Part shown: positions 28,339-39,175 of the stretch, one piece after another
Layout: the number at the start of each line of letters is the position of its first letter
Numbering within the stretch: position 1 is the stretch's first letter
Assembly: GCF_011046245.1 (NCBI RefSeq)
Contig: NZ_CP049241.1
Location: 868,001 to 932,000, forward strand
DNA length: 64,000 nt
Direction: 5' to 3'
Origin: Allorhizobium pseudoryzae
Lineage (GTDB): Bacteria; Pseudomonadota; Alphaproteobacteria; Rhizobiales; Rhizobiaceae
Made by a program: the position numbers and the translations under genes
The notes under the pieces: model-generated
Told to the model about the DNA's origin: nothing
Seen by the model: the letters and a program-made list of their open reading frames with translations, nothing else
Databases searched by the model: none

Positions 28339-29342
28339 GCACGCCCGGCACCACCGTCCCGGTCCTCATGGTGGTGCCGCCGCATGCGCTGCTGCTCGAT
28401 ATCGCAGGGCCGATGGAGGTCCTGCGCTACGCCAACCAGCATCAGGATGCGCTCCGCTTCGACTATTCCTATGTCTCCGCTGAACCGCAGCAGGTGACCT
28501 CCATCGGCCTGTCGCTGACCGGCCTTCAACCGCTGCCGGAGGCCTTGCCGGAGAACGCGCTCCTCGTCGTCTCCGGCGCCACGACGCTGGTGCCGCACCC
28601 GGCGGAGACCGCCATCGAGCGCGCCCGTCTTGCCCGCTGGATGCGCCAGGTGGTGCGGCCGGACACGCGCATCGTCAGCATCTGCTCCGGCGCGCTTCTG
28701 GTGGCGGAAGCCGGGCTGCTGGAAGGCCGCGCCTGCACCACGCATGCCGATTGCATCGCCGATCTGCGCCGCCTCGCGCCCACCGCGACCGTGCTCGAAA
28801 ACCGGCTTTATGTCGAAGACGGGTCGGTGTTTTCCAGCGCCGGCATTTCCACCGGCATCGACCTCATGCTGCACATCGTCGCCCAGATGACCTCCGCCCC
28901 GGTCGCGCTCGCCGCGGCACGCAAAATGGTGATCTATCTGAGGCGGAGCGGCAGCGATCCGCAGATTTCGCCCTGGCTCTCCGGCCGCAACCACGTGCAT
29001 CCGGCCATCCACGCCGTGCAGGATGCGATCATGGCCGACCCCGCCGCCGACTGGTCGGTGGCGCGGCTCGCGAACATCGGCCATCTCAGCGAACGGCATT
29101 TGTCGCGCCTGTTTCGCGAACACACCGGTCTCTCGATCATCGATTACGTCAACCTGATGCGGGTCACGCTGGCGCGCGACATCATCAGCCAGTCGATGCT
29201 CGATCTCGAAAATGTCGCCGCCCGCACCGGCTTTGCCTCGGCGCGCCACCTGCGCCGCATCTGGCGCCAGCATTACGACCAGCCGCCCAGCCTTATCCGG
29301 GCAAATCAGGTGCGCGCAAGCGTCATGCGTTTATCCACCTGA
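28335..29342 (+). CDS. GlxA family transcriptional regulator (DJ-1/PfpI plus AraC HTH)
   Basis: 335 residues. The N-terminal half is a class I glutamine-amidotransferase-like (DJ-1/PfpI) domain with the nucleophile-elbow segment VSICSGALLVAEAG near residues 113-126. The C-terminal 100 residues form an AraC-type double helix-turn-helix, with LANIGHLSERHLSRLFREHTG and VAARTGFASARHLRRIW. Proteins of this build activate catabolic genes for arginine, carnitine or glycine betaine, or amides. It is coupled to the hydrolase gene by an ATGA overlap. The inducer is unknown. Confidence 0.92.
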   Translation: MSTPGTTVPVLMVVPPHALLLDIAGPMEVLRYANQHQDALRFDYSYVSAEPQQVTSIGLSLTGLQPLPEALPENALLVVSGATTLVPHPAETAIERARLARWMRQVVRPDTRIVSICSGALLVAEAGLLEGRACTTHADCIADLRRLAPTATVLENRLYVEDGSVFSSAGISTGIDLMLHIVAQMTSAPVALAAARKMVIYLRRSGSDPQISPWLSGRNHVHPAIHAVQDAIMADPAADWSVARLANIGHLSERHLSRLFREHTGLSIIDYVNLMRVTLARDIISQSMLDLENVAARTGFASARHLRRIWRQHYDQPPSLIRANQVRASVMRLST

Positions 29343-29439
29343 TCCTCCCATCACGCGAATTGAATGGTGCATTGCTGGCCGGAGGGTTAGGCTCGCCCCA
29401 TATCCTCTTATCTGTCTGCCCCATCACGAGGTCTTCATC

Positions 29440-30390
29440 ATGCATTTGCGCCCGCTTGGCCGCACCGGCCTGTCCATCGCTCCTGTCGTTTTCGGCGGCA
29501 ATGTCTTCGGCTGGACGGCCGACGAGAAAACCTCGTTTGCCCTGCTCGACCGCTTTTTCGAGGCAGGCTTCAACTGCATCGATACGGCGGACGTCTATTC
29601 CGCCTGGGTGGACGGGCACGAGGGCGGCGAAAGCGAACAAGTCATCGGCCGCTGGCTGAAGCGCGGTACGGTTTCGCGTGACAAGGCGGTGATCGTCACC
29701 AAGGTCGGGTTCGATAATCGCGGAGAAAAGACCGGCCTCTCCAAGGGCTGGATCGAACAGGCGATCGATGCCTCCCTGAGACGCCTCGGCACGGATTACG
29801 TCGATCTCTACCTCGCCCACAAGCCGGATGCGGATGTCGCCATCGAAGAGACGCTCGAAGCCTTCGACAAGCTGAAGAGAGCCGGCAAGGTGCGCGCCAT
29901 CGGCTGCTCCAACTATGATGCCGGCCAGCTCCAGGCCTCGCTCGATGCCGCCGCCAAGTCCGGCCTGCCGCGCTATGACGTGCTGCAGCCGGAATACAAT
30001 CTCTACACCCGCGAAAAATTCGAAGGCCCGCTCGCGGATCTCTGCATCGCGCAGGAAATCGGCGTGATCAGCTATTACGCGCTCGCCGCCGGCTTCCTCA
30101 CCGGCAAGTACCGCAAGGCGGCGGATACGCAAGGGGTCGCCCGCTCTTACCGCGTCGGTGCCTATCTGGACGACAAGGGCCACCGGGTGCTCGCCGCGCT
30201 CGATGCGGTGGCCGAAGAAACCGGCCAAAGCCTTGCCGCGATTGCGATCGCCTGGGTTGCCGCCCGTCCCGGCATCACCGCGCCAATCGCCTCCGCCACC
30301 TCGCTGTCGCAGCTCGACGCGATGATTGCCGCGGGCACACTGACATTGACCGACGCGCAGATGCAGCGCCTGAACGAGGCAGGCGCATGA
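29440..30390 (+). CDS. Aldo/keto reductase
   Basis: 316 residues, an NADPH-dependent oxidoreductase of the aldo/keto reductase superfamily with a TIM barrel. The catalytic tetrad is visible as Asp and Tyr in CIDTADVYSAW, Lys in VIVTKVGF and His in LYLAHKPD. The segment AIGCSNYDAGQLQASLD is also conserved. The start at 29440 has GAGG about 8 bases upstream; the longer frame beginning at 29212 overlaps the GlxA-type gene. It is followed by an acetyltransferase gene with a 4-base overlap and then a second aldo/keto reductase, forming one transcript. The substrate is undefined. Confidence 0.92.
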   Translation: MHLRPLGRTGLSIAPVVFGGNVFGWTADEKTSFALLDRFFEAGFNCIDTADVYSAWVDGHEGGESEQVIGRWLKRGTVSRDKAVIVTKVGFDNRGEKTGLSKGWIEQAIDASLRRLGTDYVDLYLAHKPDADVAIEETLEAFDKLKRAGKVRAIGCSNYDAGQLQASLDAAAKSGLPRYDVLQPEYNLYTREKFEGPLADLCIAQEIGVISYYALAAGFLTGKYRKAADTQGVARSYRVGAYLDDKGHRVLAALDAVAEETGQSLAAIAIAWVAARPGITAPIASATSLSQLDAMIAAGTLTLTDAQMQRLNEAGA

Positions 30391-30836
30391 GCGGCGATCT
30401 GATCATTCGCGACGCCGAGGCCGGCGACGAAGCCGCCTGGCGACAGCTCTGGGCCAGTTACCTCGCCTTCTACAAGGTCACGCTGGCCGATGATGTGACC
30501 GACTATACCTGGGCCCGTATTCTCGATCCCGCCTCGCGCGTGGCCATGCGGGTTGCGGAGGTGGATGGTCGGCTGGCCGGTTTTGCCATCCACCATTTTC
30601 ACGATTCCACCTGGGTCAAGACGCCGGATTGCTATCTGGAGGACCTCTTCCTCGACGCGGCGTTTCGCGGCAAAGGCATCGGCCGTGCCCTGATGGAGGA
30701 TCTCGTGGCGCTCTCCCGCAAAAACGGCTGGTCGCGCCTTTACTGGCATACGGACGAAGGCAACACGACGGCACGCAAACTCTATGATTACTTCGTGCCC
30801 TCCGACGGCCACGTGCGCTACCGCATCAAATTTTGA
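30387..30836 (+). CDS. GNAT family N-acetyltransferase
   Basis: 149 residues with the GNAT fold. The acetyl-CoA pyrophosphate-binding motif A appears as LEDLFLDAAFRGKGIGRALM near residues 87-106 (R/Q-x-x-G-x-G/A pattern), followed by the motif B segment WSRLYWHTDEGNTTARKLYDYF. The family acetylates small amines, aminoglycosides or protein N-termini with acetyl-CoA. The gene overlaps the preceding aldo/keto reductase by 4 bases and is 13 bases ahead of the next one, so the three are an operon. The acceptor is unknown. Confidence 0.9.
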   Translation: MSGDLIIRDAEAGDEAAWRQLWASYLAFYKVTLADDVTDYTWARILDPASRVAMRVAEVDGRLAGFAIHHFHDSTWVKTPDCYLEDLFLDAAFRGKGIGRALMEDLVALSRKNGWSRLYWHTDEGNTTARKLYDYFVPSDGHVRYRIKF

Positions 30837-30849
30837 GAGGATGCACTCC

Positions 30850-31845
<996 letters not shown>

Positions 31846-31961
31846 GGTGATGAGGGGGCGTCCGGTCTTTAGCGACCGACACATTGCCCCGCTATGCGCG
31901 CAAACGCTCATGCGCGATGGCGGCACCGTCTCTTATGGCGCCACCAGCCCTCCAAGCCGTC

Positions 31962-31984
31962 ATCCTCGGGCCTGACCCGAGGAT
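31962..31984. repeat. Short palindromic rhizobial repeat
   Basis: A perfect 9-bp inverted repeat (ATCCTCGGG and CCCGAGGAT) around a 5-base centre. This sequence type is widely dispersed between genes in Rhizobiales genomes. Confidence 0.7.
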
Positions 31985-32009
31985 CCACAACGCTTGCTCA
32001 TCGCCCGCC

Positions 32010-32246
32010 ACCCCCCTCTGCCCTGCCGGGCATCTCCCCCACAAGGGGGGAGATCGCATCGTGGCATCGCTTTCCCATGCCATGTAACTGCAATCGAGGA
32101 CACCACTTCCACTTCACGGTCGATCGAGCGACCAACCGTTCTGCCGATCTCCCCGCGTTTGGTGGGGTGAGGAGGGGTTCGCGAAGCGAAGCAATCGATC
32201 CAGTGAATCGATTGCAGGGACGAACGCCGGCAGGACAGAGGGGGGT
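32010..32246. repeat. MITE-like element with 20-bp terminal inverted repeats
   Basis: Ends ACCCCCCTCTGCCCTGCCGG (32010-32029) and its inverted copy (32227-32246) match at 19 of 20 positions. The 237-bp interior has the CTCCCCC/GGGGGGAG hairpin shared with the composite repeats, a TTCGCGAA palindrome, and a perfect 9-bp hairpin (GCAATCGAT/ATCGATTGC, 32191-32215). No open frame and no clear target-site duplication are seen. Confidence 0.7.
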
Positions 32247-32285
32247 ATGGTGCCGGTACACCAACATATGTTGTCATCAAGCACC

Positions 32286-32418
32286 AAAAGACCCCTCCCC
32301 ACACTCCCCACAAGGGGGAGGGCTTAACCCGGCCGACCCGCCGTAGCCAATCGAAGCACCGGCGGGCGCCGCCTGCGGTCTCCCCCCTTGTGGGGGAGAT
32401 GGCGGCAGCCAGAGGGGG
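32286..32418 (-). repeat. Composite palindromic intergenic repeat, copy B
   Basis: A 133-bp reverse-oriented relative of the element at 10114-10247. Read on the minus strand it begins with the same CCCCCTCTGGCTGCCGCCAT module and the CTCCCCC/GGGGGGAG hairpin, has a divergent middle, and ends with the same GGGGAGGGGTCTTTT module. It lies 40 bases from the MITE-like element. Confidence 0.85.
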
Positions 32419-33144
32419 CGTTTTGCCAAAGCGCCGATTTTGTTAACCCACCGTTCCAAAACATCTTTTCGCAGATCCTCGGATCACATCCAAGCGCAAA
32501 TACAAAAAAATCGCCCCCGCAATTTCCCCACCCCCAAACCTCATGCCTACAATTCCCTCGTCCCGCAGCGGATACACCGGCAGGCGTGCCGGCGATGCGG
32601 GGCCGGTTCGGGTCACGAGGACAAGACGCAAAGCCTCATGACCTGAGTCCGCCAACAGGGTCCCCCTCCGGCGACCGGGTGGAGGCAGTGCGCGTCGGAC
32701 GTCAGCGCAGTGTCTCCAGAGTTCCCAGCGCAGCGCGCCGGACGTGCCTCATGTGGCACACAAGGGGGTGGAGGTCGAAGGGCGCATCGCCCGTTGTCCG
32801 CCCGCGCCGTCTGATGAGGACGCACGCCGGGAACGGCGATGGCAAACGTCACCCGCCCATCCATCCAGTCAGAGGGACCAAACCGGCGGATAAAAATGCC
32901 GAACGGGGTGCTGAGAGGTGCCACATTATTACTAGCTTACGAGGCAGCTGTCAGCGCCCCGGCCGAATGAACCATCTCCGAAGGGAGATGCGGAAACGAA
33001 GGACGATCACAGCACGGGCCGAACCGGCCGCGTGAACGCATTTGTATTCCGTCATCGCGCAAGTCACCAACTATTCATGCCCACTTAAGCATATGTTTAT
33101 TTTCGCGCCTTTTAATGATTGCTTATTTCACGGGGATAATCTGC

Positions 33145-35334
33145 ATGAAAATCATACTCGGTACAATCTCCGGCAAGCTTCTGCTTGTGACAGGCACGGC
33201 CATTGCCATCGTCGTTTCGGCCTATACCGGCTTTACCGGCTGGGAAGCCAAGAAGAGAACCGAAGCCGAGGTCTTGACGCTGGCGACGGAGAAAGCCGCT
33301 ATGGTCTCGCAACGTGTTACCACGCAGATCACGGAGGCTGTCTCTGCCGGCACGACACTCGCAGCCAGTATTTCCGGTTACATCGAAAAAGGCAGCCGTC
33401 AGCGCAGCGATGTGATCGCTCTGACAGAAGCGATCGGCCCTCAGTACAAGAACCTGTTCGGTGCCTGGATGTGTGAAATTCCAGGCGCGCAGTCCGGCAA
33501 ACCGCTGACGGGGACAGAGGGATTGAATGCTTCCGGCGTGTTTACCGCGTATTGGACAAAGGATGAGAGCGGTGCAATGGGCTTCTCCACCTGGGAGATC
33601 AAGCCAGAGGACGAGTACTTTGCCGGCCCCGTAAAATCCGGCGCAAGCCTCGTGACGGAACCGTATCTCGCGTCAATCGGTGCGCTCATCACTTCCGTTT
33701 CCGTGCCTGTGAAGGTGGACGGCAAGCTCGTCGGTCTGGCAGGTGTTGATATCAAACTCGACAACCTCGTCAATTCGCTGGCAGCCCTCAAACCCTTTGA
33801 AGGTGGTAATTCGATGCTGCTGGCCAACAATGGCAAGTGGTTGGCCCATCCCGACAAGGACCAATTGATGAAGGTTTATGCCGATCCGGGCGCTACCGAA
33901 GTCAAGGCCGCGCTGATTGACGGCAAGATGCGTGTGATCCGCGGCTTTGAAGATGGTCGCGTCCGGCTTGTCTATCCCTTGACCACCTCCGGCATGAATA
34001 CGACCTGGGCCGCGGTCCTCGATGTTCCGGCTCAGGTCTTCTCCGCCCCCGTGTTTGAGGCTGTCCGCAATGCTGTGATCAGCGGCGTCATCATTCTCGT
34101 CGTAGCCCTCGGTATCGTCTATGCCGCGTCGGTCGCCCTTGTCCGGCGACCGTTGAACGGCGTGCTGTCAGTCGTTGGCCGCTTGACGCAGGGGGACTAT
34201 GAGACGCCGGTCGAGTACGTCAAGCGCACCGATGAGACGGGCATGCTGGCGCGTGCCCTGGAACAGTTCCGCCACGACCTGAAGAATGGCGTGACCGCGC
34301 GCCGGGAGCAGGAAAAGCTTGAACGGGCTATGCAGAGCGAACGCGAACAACAGATGGCGATCGACAATGCCAAGGCCGAGGACCTCCGTCACTTCGTGCA
34401 TCAAGTCCAGACGGGTTTCACCGCCCTGGCTCGTGGCGATCTGACGGTGCGCATGAACGAGGCGGTTGCGCCCGAATTCGAAGGCATTCGCGAGAATTTC
34501 AACAGTTCCGTTGCCTCGCTCGAACAGGCCGTCGGCGGCGTTATCGTAACGGTTGCCACTATCCGCTCCGGCCTCGGCGAAATCTCGGTCGCCTCCAACG
34601 ATCTTGCGCGCCGCACCGAACAACAGGCGGCCTCGCTCGAGGAGACCATCGCTGCGCTGGCCGAGGTCTCTCGCGGCGTCAACTCCACGGCGGATGGCGC
34701 TTCCAAGGCGCAGGCGATCGTCGGCACAGCAAGGTCGAATGCGGAGAAGGGCGGCGATATCGTGTCGCGTGCCATCGATGCCATGTCCGCGATCCAGGGA
34801 TCGTCCGAAAAGATCGGCAACATTATCGGCGTGATCGATGAGATTGCCTTCCAGACCAATCTCCTGGCCCTGAATGCGGGCGTCGAGGCGGCACGTGCCG
34901 GTGAAGCCGGCAAGGGCTTTGCCGTGGTTGCCCAGGAGGTCCGGGAACTCGCACAACGCTCGGCCACCGCCGCCCGCGAGATCAAGGAACTCATTTCCAC
35001 CTCCAGCGCCCAGGTGCAGTCCGGCGTCGATCTTGTTAAGGCATCCGGCGGGTCTCTCGCAGAGATCGTCGCGCAGGTCGTCTCCATGAGCGACACCATG
35101 GACCAGATCGCGCACGCCGCGCGCGAACAGGCCGCCAGCCTGCGGGAGGTGACGGCCGCCGGCGACAACATGGACAAGGTCACGCAGCAGAATGCAGCCA
35201 TGGTCGAGGAAACCACCGCCGCCGCCCAGAACCTGTCGCACGAGACCGACAATCTTGCCACCATGGTCCAGCGCTTCCGAACCAGCGTCACCTCGGGACA
35301 GGGCGCCGCCGCACGTTACGCTCTCGCCTCCTGA
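33145..35334 (+). CDS. Membrane methyl-accepting chemotaxis protein with Cache sensor
   Basis: 729 residues. An N-terminal membrane helix ([19 protein letters not shown]) leads to a periplasmic double-Cache-type domain of about 270 residues ([22 protein letters not shown] is typical), then a second helix ([19 protein letters not shown]), HAMP regions and a long receptor coiled coil whose tip contains [15 protein letters not shown]. Cache domains bind amino acids, organic acids or amines directly. The ATG at 33145 has GGGGAT 8 bases upstream and gives a standard signal anchor; 33115 would add ten residues. No C-terminal CheR-binding pentapeptide is present. It is monocistronic after the repeat-rich region. 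The ligand is unknown. Confidence 0.93.
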   Translation: MKIILGTISGKLLLVTGTAIAIVVSAYTGFTGWEAKKRTEAEVLTLATEKAAMVSQRVTTQITEAVSAGTTLAASISGYIEKGSRQRSDVIALTEAIGPQYKNLFGAWMCEIPGAQSGKPLTGTEGLNASGVFTAYWTKDESGAMGFSTWEIKPEDEYFAGPVKSGASLVTEPYLASIGALITSVSVPVKVDGKLVGLAGVDIKLDNLVNSLAALKPFEGGNSMLLANNGKWLAHPDKDQLMKVYADPGATEVKAALIDGKMRVIRGFEDGRVRLVYPLTTSGMNTTWAAVLDVPAQVFSAPVFEAVRNAVISGVIILVVALGIVYAASVALVRRPLNGVLSVVGRLTQGDYETPVEYVKRTDETGMLARALEQFRHDLKNGVTARREQEKLERAMQSEREQQMAIDNAKAEDLRHFVHQVQTGFTALARGDLTVRMNEAVAPEFEGIRENFNSSVASLEQAVGGVIVTVATIRSGLGEISVASNDLARRTEQQAASLEETIAALAEVSRGVNSTADGASKAQAIVGTARSNAEKGGDIVSRAIDAMSAIQGSSEKIGNIIGVIDEIAFQTNLLALNAGVEAARAGEAGKGFAVVAQEVRELAQRSATAAREIKELISTSSAQVQSGVDLVKASGGSLAEIVAQVVSMSDTMDQIAHAAREQAASLREVTAAGDNMDKVTQQNAAMVEETTAAAQNLSHETDNLATMVQRFRTSVTSGQGAAARYALAS

Positions 35335-35348
35335 CCGCCGATAGGCAG

Positions 35349-35383
35349 AAAAAAAGCCGCCGGTGCAGAGGCGCCGGCGGCTT
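35349..35383 (-). terminator. Intrinsic terminator after pheT
   Basis: A perfect 10-bp stem (AAGCCGCCGG and its complement, 35354-35363 with 35374-35383), followed on the minus strand by seven T residues. It lies 28 bases beyond the pheT stop codon. It may also end chemoreceptor transcripts on the plus strand, where the tail is weaker (CTTATT). Confidence 0.88.
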
Positions 35384-35410
35384 ATTCATGGGATTGATTT
35401 TTGCTTGGCG

Positions 35411-37837
35411 TCAGGCGCGCAAGGTTCCGCCGGTCGTCTTTTCGACATTGCCGACGATCTTCTTCGTCAGCGCGTCGAAATCCTCGTCGGTCAGCGTCTT
35501 GTCGGTCGGCTGGATCAGCACCTCAATGGCAATCGACTTCTTGCCCTCGCCGAGCGAGGCGCCCTCGAAGACGTCGAAAACGTTGACACCGGTGATCAGC
35601 TTGCGGTCGGCACTCGTTGCCGCCTTGATGATCGAACCGGCATCGACGGCCTTTTCCACCACGAAGGCGAAATCGCGCTTCACCATCTGGAACGGCGAGA
35701 GCTCCAGCGCCGGCTTGGTGCGCGTCGCCTTCTTCTTCGGCTCCGGCATGGCATCGAGATAGACCTCGAAGCCGCAGAGCGCTCCGGAGACATCGAGTGC
35801 CGAGAGCGTGTTCGGATGGAACTCGCCGAAATGGCCGAGCACCACCTTCGGCCCCATCTTGATCGTGCCGCAGCGGCCCGGGTGATACCAGGCGGGACCG
35901 CCCTGCTCCACCTGCACATTGCCCATCGGCAGGCCACAGGCCTCGATCACCGCCAGCGCATCGGCTTTCGCATCATAGACGTCGACCGGCTTGCCGCCGC
36001 CCTTGGCCGCATTCGACCAGGACCGGCCGGCACCGGCGAGCGTTGCCGTGCCACGGCGGATGCCGCCGGCGACGCGGCGCTGCTTGTCCGGCGTGTCACC
36101 CTCATAGGTGCCGGAGACTTCGAAGATCGCCACATCGCCATAGCCCTTGTCGGCATTGCGCTGGGCAGCGGTCAACAGCCCCGGCAGCAGCGACGGGCGC
36201 ATGTCGGACATATCGGCGGCAATCGGGTTTGCCAGCTTCAGCGAAGGCTGTCCGCCGCCGAAGAGCTTTGCCTGATCTTCGGGAATGAAGGACCAGGTGA
36301 CAGCCTCCAGCATGCCGCGGCTTGCGAGCGCCCGCTTGGCGGTGCGCGTGCGGATCTGCAGCGTCGTCAGGATGCGGGCATTCACCGTCTCCTTGGCGGG
36401 AAGCGGTTCCGGCTTGATGTTGTCGACGCCGTGGATACGCATGATCTCTTCGACGAGATCGGCCTTGCCTTCGACGTCCGGACGCCAGGAGGGTACCGCG
36501 ACCTGCACCTGGGTATCGTCACCGGACAGGATCTCGAAGCCGAGACCGGTCAGGATCTGCCGGCTTTCCTCGACCGACACCGTGAGGCCCGTCAGGCGCT
36601 TGACTTCGGAGAAGGGGAAATCGACCACCTTGCGGTCATGGCCCTTGTAGCCGGCGACCTTGGCCTTGGCGGGCGTTCCGCCGCAGAGTTCAACGACCAG
36701 TTCCGTCGTGCGCTCCAGGCCCGGCATCATGTATTCCGGATCGACGCCACGCTCGAACCGGTAGCGCGCATCGGTGATGATGCCGAGGCTACGGCCGGAT
36801 TTCGCGATGTTGATCGGGTCCCAGAGCGCCGATTCGATCAGCACGTCCACGGTGTTCTCGTCGCAGCCGGAATGTTCGCCGCCCATGATGCCGCCGATCG
36901 ATTCGACGCCATTGTCGTCGGCGATGACCACGGTGTTCGGGGTCAGCTTGTAGGTGCGGGTGTCGAGCGCCAGGATCTCCTCGCCGTCCCCGGCCCGGCG
37001 AACCGTAAGATTGCCTTTCACCTTCGCCGCGTCGAAGACATGCATCGGCCGGCCCTGGTCGAAGGTCATGTAATTGGTGATATCGACCAGCGCGTTGATC
37101 GGGCGAAGGCCGATCGCCTTCAGGCGCGTCTGCATCCAGGCCGGGCTCGGGCCGTTTTTCACGCCGCGCACGAGGCGCAGCGCAAAACCGGGGCAGAGGC
37201 GCTCGTCGTCGAGATCGATTGTGACATCGACCGGCGTTTCGCCCTCGATCGGCAGAGCGGGCACCTTCGGTGCCTTCAGTGTCCCGAGGCCGGAGGCGGC
37301 GAGATCGCGGGCAATGCCGTAAACGCTGGTGCAATCCGGGCGGTTCGGCGTCAGGTTGATCTCAATCATCGGATCGTCGAGGCCGGCATAGGCGGCAAAG
37401 GCGGTGCCGACCGGCGCATCGACCGGCAGATCGATGATGCCGTCATGATTGTCGGAGATGTTGAGTTCCTTCTCCGAACACATCATGCCGTGGCTTTCGA
37501 CACCACGGATATTGCCGACGGACAGCGTCACGTCGATGCCGGGAACATAGGTGCCAGGCCGCGCCAGCGCGCCGACAAGGCCCGCCCGCGCATTCGGCGC
37601 GCCGCAGACGACCTGCACCGGTTTACCATCACCCGTATCGACCATCAGCACCTTCAGCCGGTCGGCGGAGGGATGCTTTTCCGCGGAAAGGACCTTGGCG
37701 ATGACAAACGGCTTGTAGGCCGCCCGGTCATCGACATCCTCGACTTCGAGGCCGATCGCGGTGAGGCGCTCGCAGACCTGCTCGAGGTTTGCGTCCGTAT
37801 CCAGATGTTCCTTCAGCCAGGAGAGCGTGAATTTCAT
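35411..37837 (-). CDS. pheT: Phenylalanine--tRNA ligase beta subunit
   Basis: 808 residues, full length. The N-terminal [25 protein letters not shown], the EMAP/Arc1p-like tRNA-binding domain at about 40-150, the B3/B4 editing domain in the 200-400 range, the B5 domain ([12 protein letters not shown] end region and [10 protein letters not shown]) and the C-terminal anticodon-binding ferredoxin fold are all recognisable. With PheS it forms the alpha2-beta2 synthetase that charges tRNA(Phe). Unusually it is separated from pheS by five small genes. There is no terminator in front of it, so it is probably transcribed through the intervening cassette. An 826-residue antisense frame is a shadow. 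Confidence 0.98.
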   Translation of the reverse strand: MKFTLSWLKEHLDTDANLEQVCERLTAIGLEVEDVDDRAAYKPFVIAKVLSAEKHPSADRLKVLMVDTGDGKPVQVVCGAPNARAGLVGALARPGTYVPGIDVTLSVGNIRGVESHGMMCSEKELNISDNHDGIIDLPVDAPVGTAFAAYAGLDDPMIEINLTPNRPDCTSVYGIARDLAASGLGTLKAPKVPALPIEGETPVDVTIDLDDERLCPGFALRLVRGVKNGPSPAWMQTRLKAIGLRPINALVDITNYMTFDQGRPMHVFDAAKVKGNLTVRRAGDGEEILALDTRTYKLTPNTVVIADDNGVESIGGIMGGEHSGCDENTVDVLIESALWDPINIAKSGRSLGIITDARYRFERGVDPEYMMPGLERTTELVVELCGGTPAKAKVAGYKGHDRKVVDFPFSEVKRLTGLTVSVEESRQILTGLGFEILSGDDTQVQVAVPSWRPDVEGKADLVEEIMRIHGVDNIKPEPLPAKETVNARILTTLQIRTRTAKRALASRGMLEAVTWSFIPEDQAKLFGGGQPSLKLANPIAADMSDMRPSLLPGLLTAAQRNADKGYGDVAIFEVSGTYEGDTPDKQRRVAGGIRRGTATLAGAGRSWSNAAKGGGKPVDVYDAKADALAVIEACGLPMGNVQVEQGGPAWYHPGRCGTIKMGPKVVLGHFGEFHPNTLSALDVSGALCGFEVYLDAMPEPKKKATRTKPALELSPFQMVKRDFAFVVEKAVDAGSIIKAATSADRKLITGVNVFDVFEGASLGEGKKSIAIEVLIQPTDKTLTDEDFDALTKKIVGNVEKTTGGTLRA

Positions 37838-37889
37838 AGGTAGTTTCCACCATTACCAAAGCGCAATCCGCGGTGAGCGCCTGTGCTAT

Positions 37890-38303
37890 TTAAAACGTGA
37901 ACGGCAACATCTCTCGAAGTTTGCCGGAAGTGATCTTTGTTTTCTCAAAGCAGTCGCGACGCATCGCCATCTCGAGCTTGGAGTATTTTTCGGCTCTGGC
38001 ATCAGAACCTGGATCGGCTGACAGGCGATACAGAGCCGTGAATTCCGCACATGCCAAAAGGACTTCGTCGGACGCAATCAAGTGCAACTCCGCCAACTTC
38101 TTCTGATAACACTGGACCTCTTCCTTACCGTTTGCAGAGTGAGAAACGTCCGCAATGGCCAACACATAATCCCTGTAGACTGAGCGACGGATCTCAATCA
38201 GCGCATGTTTTCGATCGACCCGCTTGTTCCAAGCATAGGTGCAAATCGCTGCAAGCGCAGTTACTATCGAAACAAGAACAGGAACCCAGTTGAGCAAAGA
38301 CAT
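37890..38303 (-). CDS. Hypothetical protein with N-terminal membrane anchor
   Basis: 137 residues. One transmembrane helix at about 5-23 (WVPVLVSIVTALAAICTYAW) is followed by a basic stop-transfer cluster (NKRVDRKH) and a predicted helical cytoplasmic domain of about 110 residues rich in Glu, Lys and Leu. I recognise no family. The DNA is clearly more AT-rich than pheS and pheT, suggesting acquisition. AGGA lies 7 bases before the ATG. It is the last gene of a tight five-gene cassette, 9 bases after the DUF2442 gene and 52 bases ahead of pheT. It may be a membrane-associated partner of the cassette; that is inference. Confidence 0.7.
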   Translation of the reverse strand: MSLLNWVPVLVSIVTALAAICTYAWNKRVDRKHALIEIRRSVYRDYVLAIADVSHSANGKEEVQCYQKKLAELHLIASDEVLLACAEFTALYRLSADPGSDARAEKYSKLEMAMRRDCFEKTKITSGKLREMLPFTF

Positions 38304-38312
38304 GAAAGGGTC

Positions 38313-38591
38313 CTAGGCCGCCTTTTCCGGCGCCTTCGCACCCGGGGCCTTCCAGCCGGCCAGCATTCCACGAATGGACAGATCCTCATCGACATCAGGC
38401 CAGTGAACACCGGCCAGCATGAGATGGACATTGTTGCGCTGTGCCGGCGTTGCGTTCAGGAGGCGAGGATACCACCACAGAGGCGTGGAAACCTGTCGCC
38501 CATCGGCGAGACGCACATGCAACGTGTGCAGGTCGCACCAAGCCTCGGTCGGTCGCTCCGCCTCGATATAGGAATCATGCGAAATATTCAT
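38313..38591 (-). CDS. DUF2442 domain protein
   Basis: 92 residues matching the DUF2442 family: the segments LHVRLADGRQVSTPLWWYPRL and VHWPDVDEDLSIRGMLAG are the conserved core, with the W-P-x-x-DEDLS motif diagnostic. A GGAGG ribosome-binding site lies 6 bases upstream of the ATG at 38591, inside the end of the preceding gene (17-base overlap). DUF2442 genes are commonly found next to DUF4160 genes, as here, and the pair is suspected to be a toxin-antitoxin-like module with DUF2442 as the protective partner; this has little direct experimental support that I can cite. A longer frame to 38681 is less likely. Confidence 0.85.
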   Translation of the reverse strand: MNISHDSYIEAERPTEAWCDLHTLHVRLADGRQVSTPLWWYPRLLNATPAQRNNVHLMLAGVHWPDVDEDLSIRGMLAGWKAPGAKAPEKAA

Positions 38592-38808
38592 TCCATGCCT
38601 CCAGCATCTGCTGCCTGTGTTCCTCGACCACTTCCAATATACGGGCAAGGTCCCTCTGGCTAAAGCCCCCTGCTTCCGCAACCTTTAGATCCGTCAGCCA
38701 GACTTTCGCTTCACCTCCCTGTCCATCGACATGAATATGAGGCGGCTCATATCGGTCAGCGGAGTAGAAATGGAAGCGGAACCCATATTTTCGAAGGACA
38801 GTCGGCAT
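38575..38808 (-). CDS. DUF4160 domain protein
   Basis: 77 residues of the DUF4160 family. The sequence MPTVLRKYGFRFHFYSADRY, PPHIHVDG with its conserved His pair, and a late LARILEVVEEHRQQMLEAWNEYF are all family hallmarks. I chose the ATG at 38808 (AAGGA 8 bases upstream, 4 bases after the brnA stop) over 38838, which would overlap brnA by 26 bases. The family is small, basic and usually encoded with DUF2442; a toxin role is proposed from gene neighbourhood. The conserved His residues could be metal-binding or catalytic, which is speculation. Confidence 0.85.
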   Translation of the reverse strand: MPTVLRKYGFRFHFYSADRYEPPHIHVDGQGGEAKVWLTDLKVAEAGGFSQRDLARILEVVEEHRQQMLEAWNEYFA

Positions 38809-38812
38809 CGGA

Positions 38813-39175
38813 TCAATCCTTGGCTCGACCTGGGCCATCCTTCACATAGTTCTCGAGCACCTCATTGATCCGGCTTTGCCAGCCCGGCCCCGTGTTTCGA
38901 AAATGCTCGACCACAGTCTTGTTAAGACGAAGCCCGACGCGTTCCTTGACCGGCGCCTTCTGCGGACCGCGCTCGCCGCGCTGCCTGAAAAAACCGGCGA
39001 GTTCCGGAAACTCCGACACCGGACGCGCCTGCGTCATGGTGTCGTCCGTCAGTTCCGCGCTGTCTTCGCCATGAGCGATTTCATACTCCTCGAGCGTCAC
39101 TCGTCCCGCGTCAACATCCGCCAGACTTGGGAGAGCATGTCCTTGCTCTTTCGTAGACTTTGCGTTCGCGGTCAT
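38813..39175 (-). CDS. brnA: BrnA-type antitoxin
   Basis: 120 residues. The C-terminal 45 residues (VKERVGLRLNKTVVEHFRN followed by a helix with INEVLENYVK) form the ribbon-helix-helix DNA-binding domain of the BrnA antitoxin family. The N-terminal half is acidic and would wrap the BrnT toxin. BrnA neutralises BrnT and represses the brnTA promoter. GAGG lies 7 bases before the ATG at 39175, so a 65-base overlap with brnT is real. It follows brnT, the usual toxin-first order of this system, and precedes the DUF4160 gene by 4 bases. Confidence 0.9.
   Translation of the reverse strand: MTANAKSTKEQGHALPSLADVDAGRVTLEEYEIAHGEDSAELTDDTMTQARPVSEFPELAGFFRQRGERGPQKAPVKERVGLRLNKTVVEHFRNTGPGWQSRINEVLENYVKDGPGRAKD

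Larger units (their letters stand above)
31846..33144. other. 1.3-kb intergenic region without a convincing gene
   Basis: No reading frame here has protein-like composition; the longest (32388-33035, 215 codons) is Arg/Pro/Ser-rich and begins inside a repeat. The first 570 bases are a mosaic of palindromic repeats, listed separately. From about 32560 to 32900 the sequence is GC-rich with several short hairpins (for example GTGCC/GGCAC and GGGCG/CGCCC near 32740-32795) and could be a structured RNA or decayed coding sequence. The last 130 bases are AT-rich and presumably hold the promoter of the chemoreceptor gene. Confidence 0.6.

Noticed and set aside
32811..32818. CTGATGAG, the core box of a hammerhead ribozyme
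   Set aside because: The second conserved box (CGAAA) is missing at the proper distance after a stem, so the fold cannot be completed.
32920..32950. Possible TPP riboswitch (GCTGAGA-like sequence)
   Set aside because: The other conserved segments are absent and the downstream gene is a chemoreceptor, not thiamine-related.
32388..33035. 215-codon plus-strand frame in the repeat-rich gap
   Set aside because: It starts inside composite repeat B, is Arg/Ser/Pro-rich and has no recognisable segment or ribosome-binding site.
35363..37843. 826-codon open frame opposite pheT
   Set aside because: Same cause: full-length pheT is certain on the minus strand, and the plus-strand frame has no domain and a biased composition.
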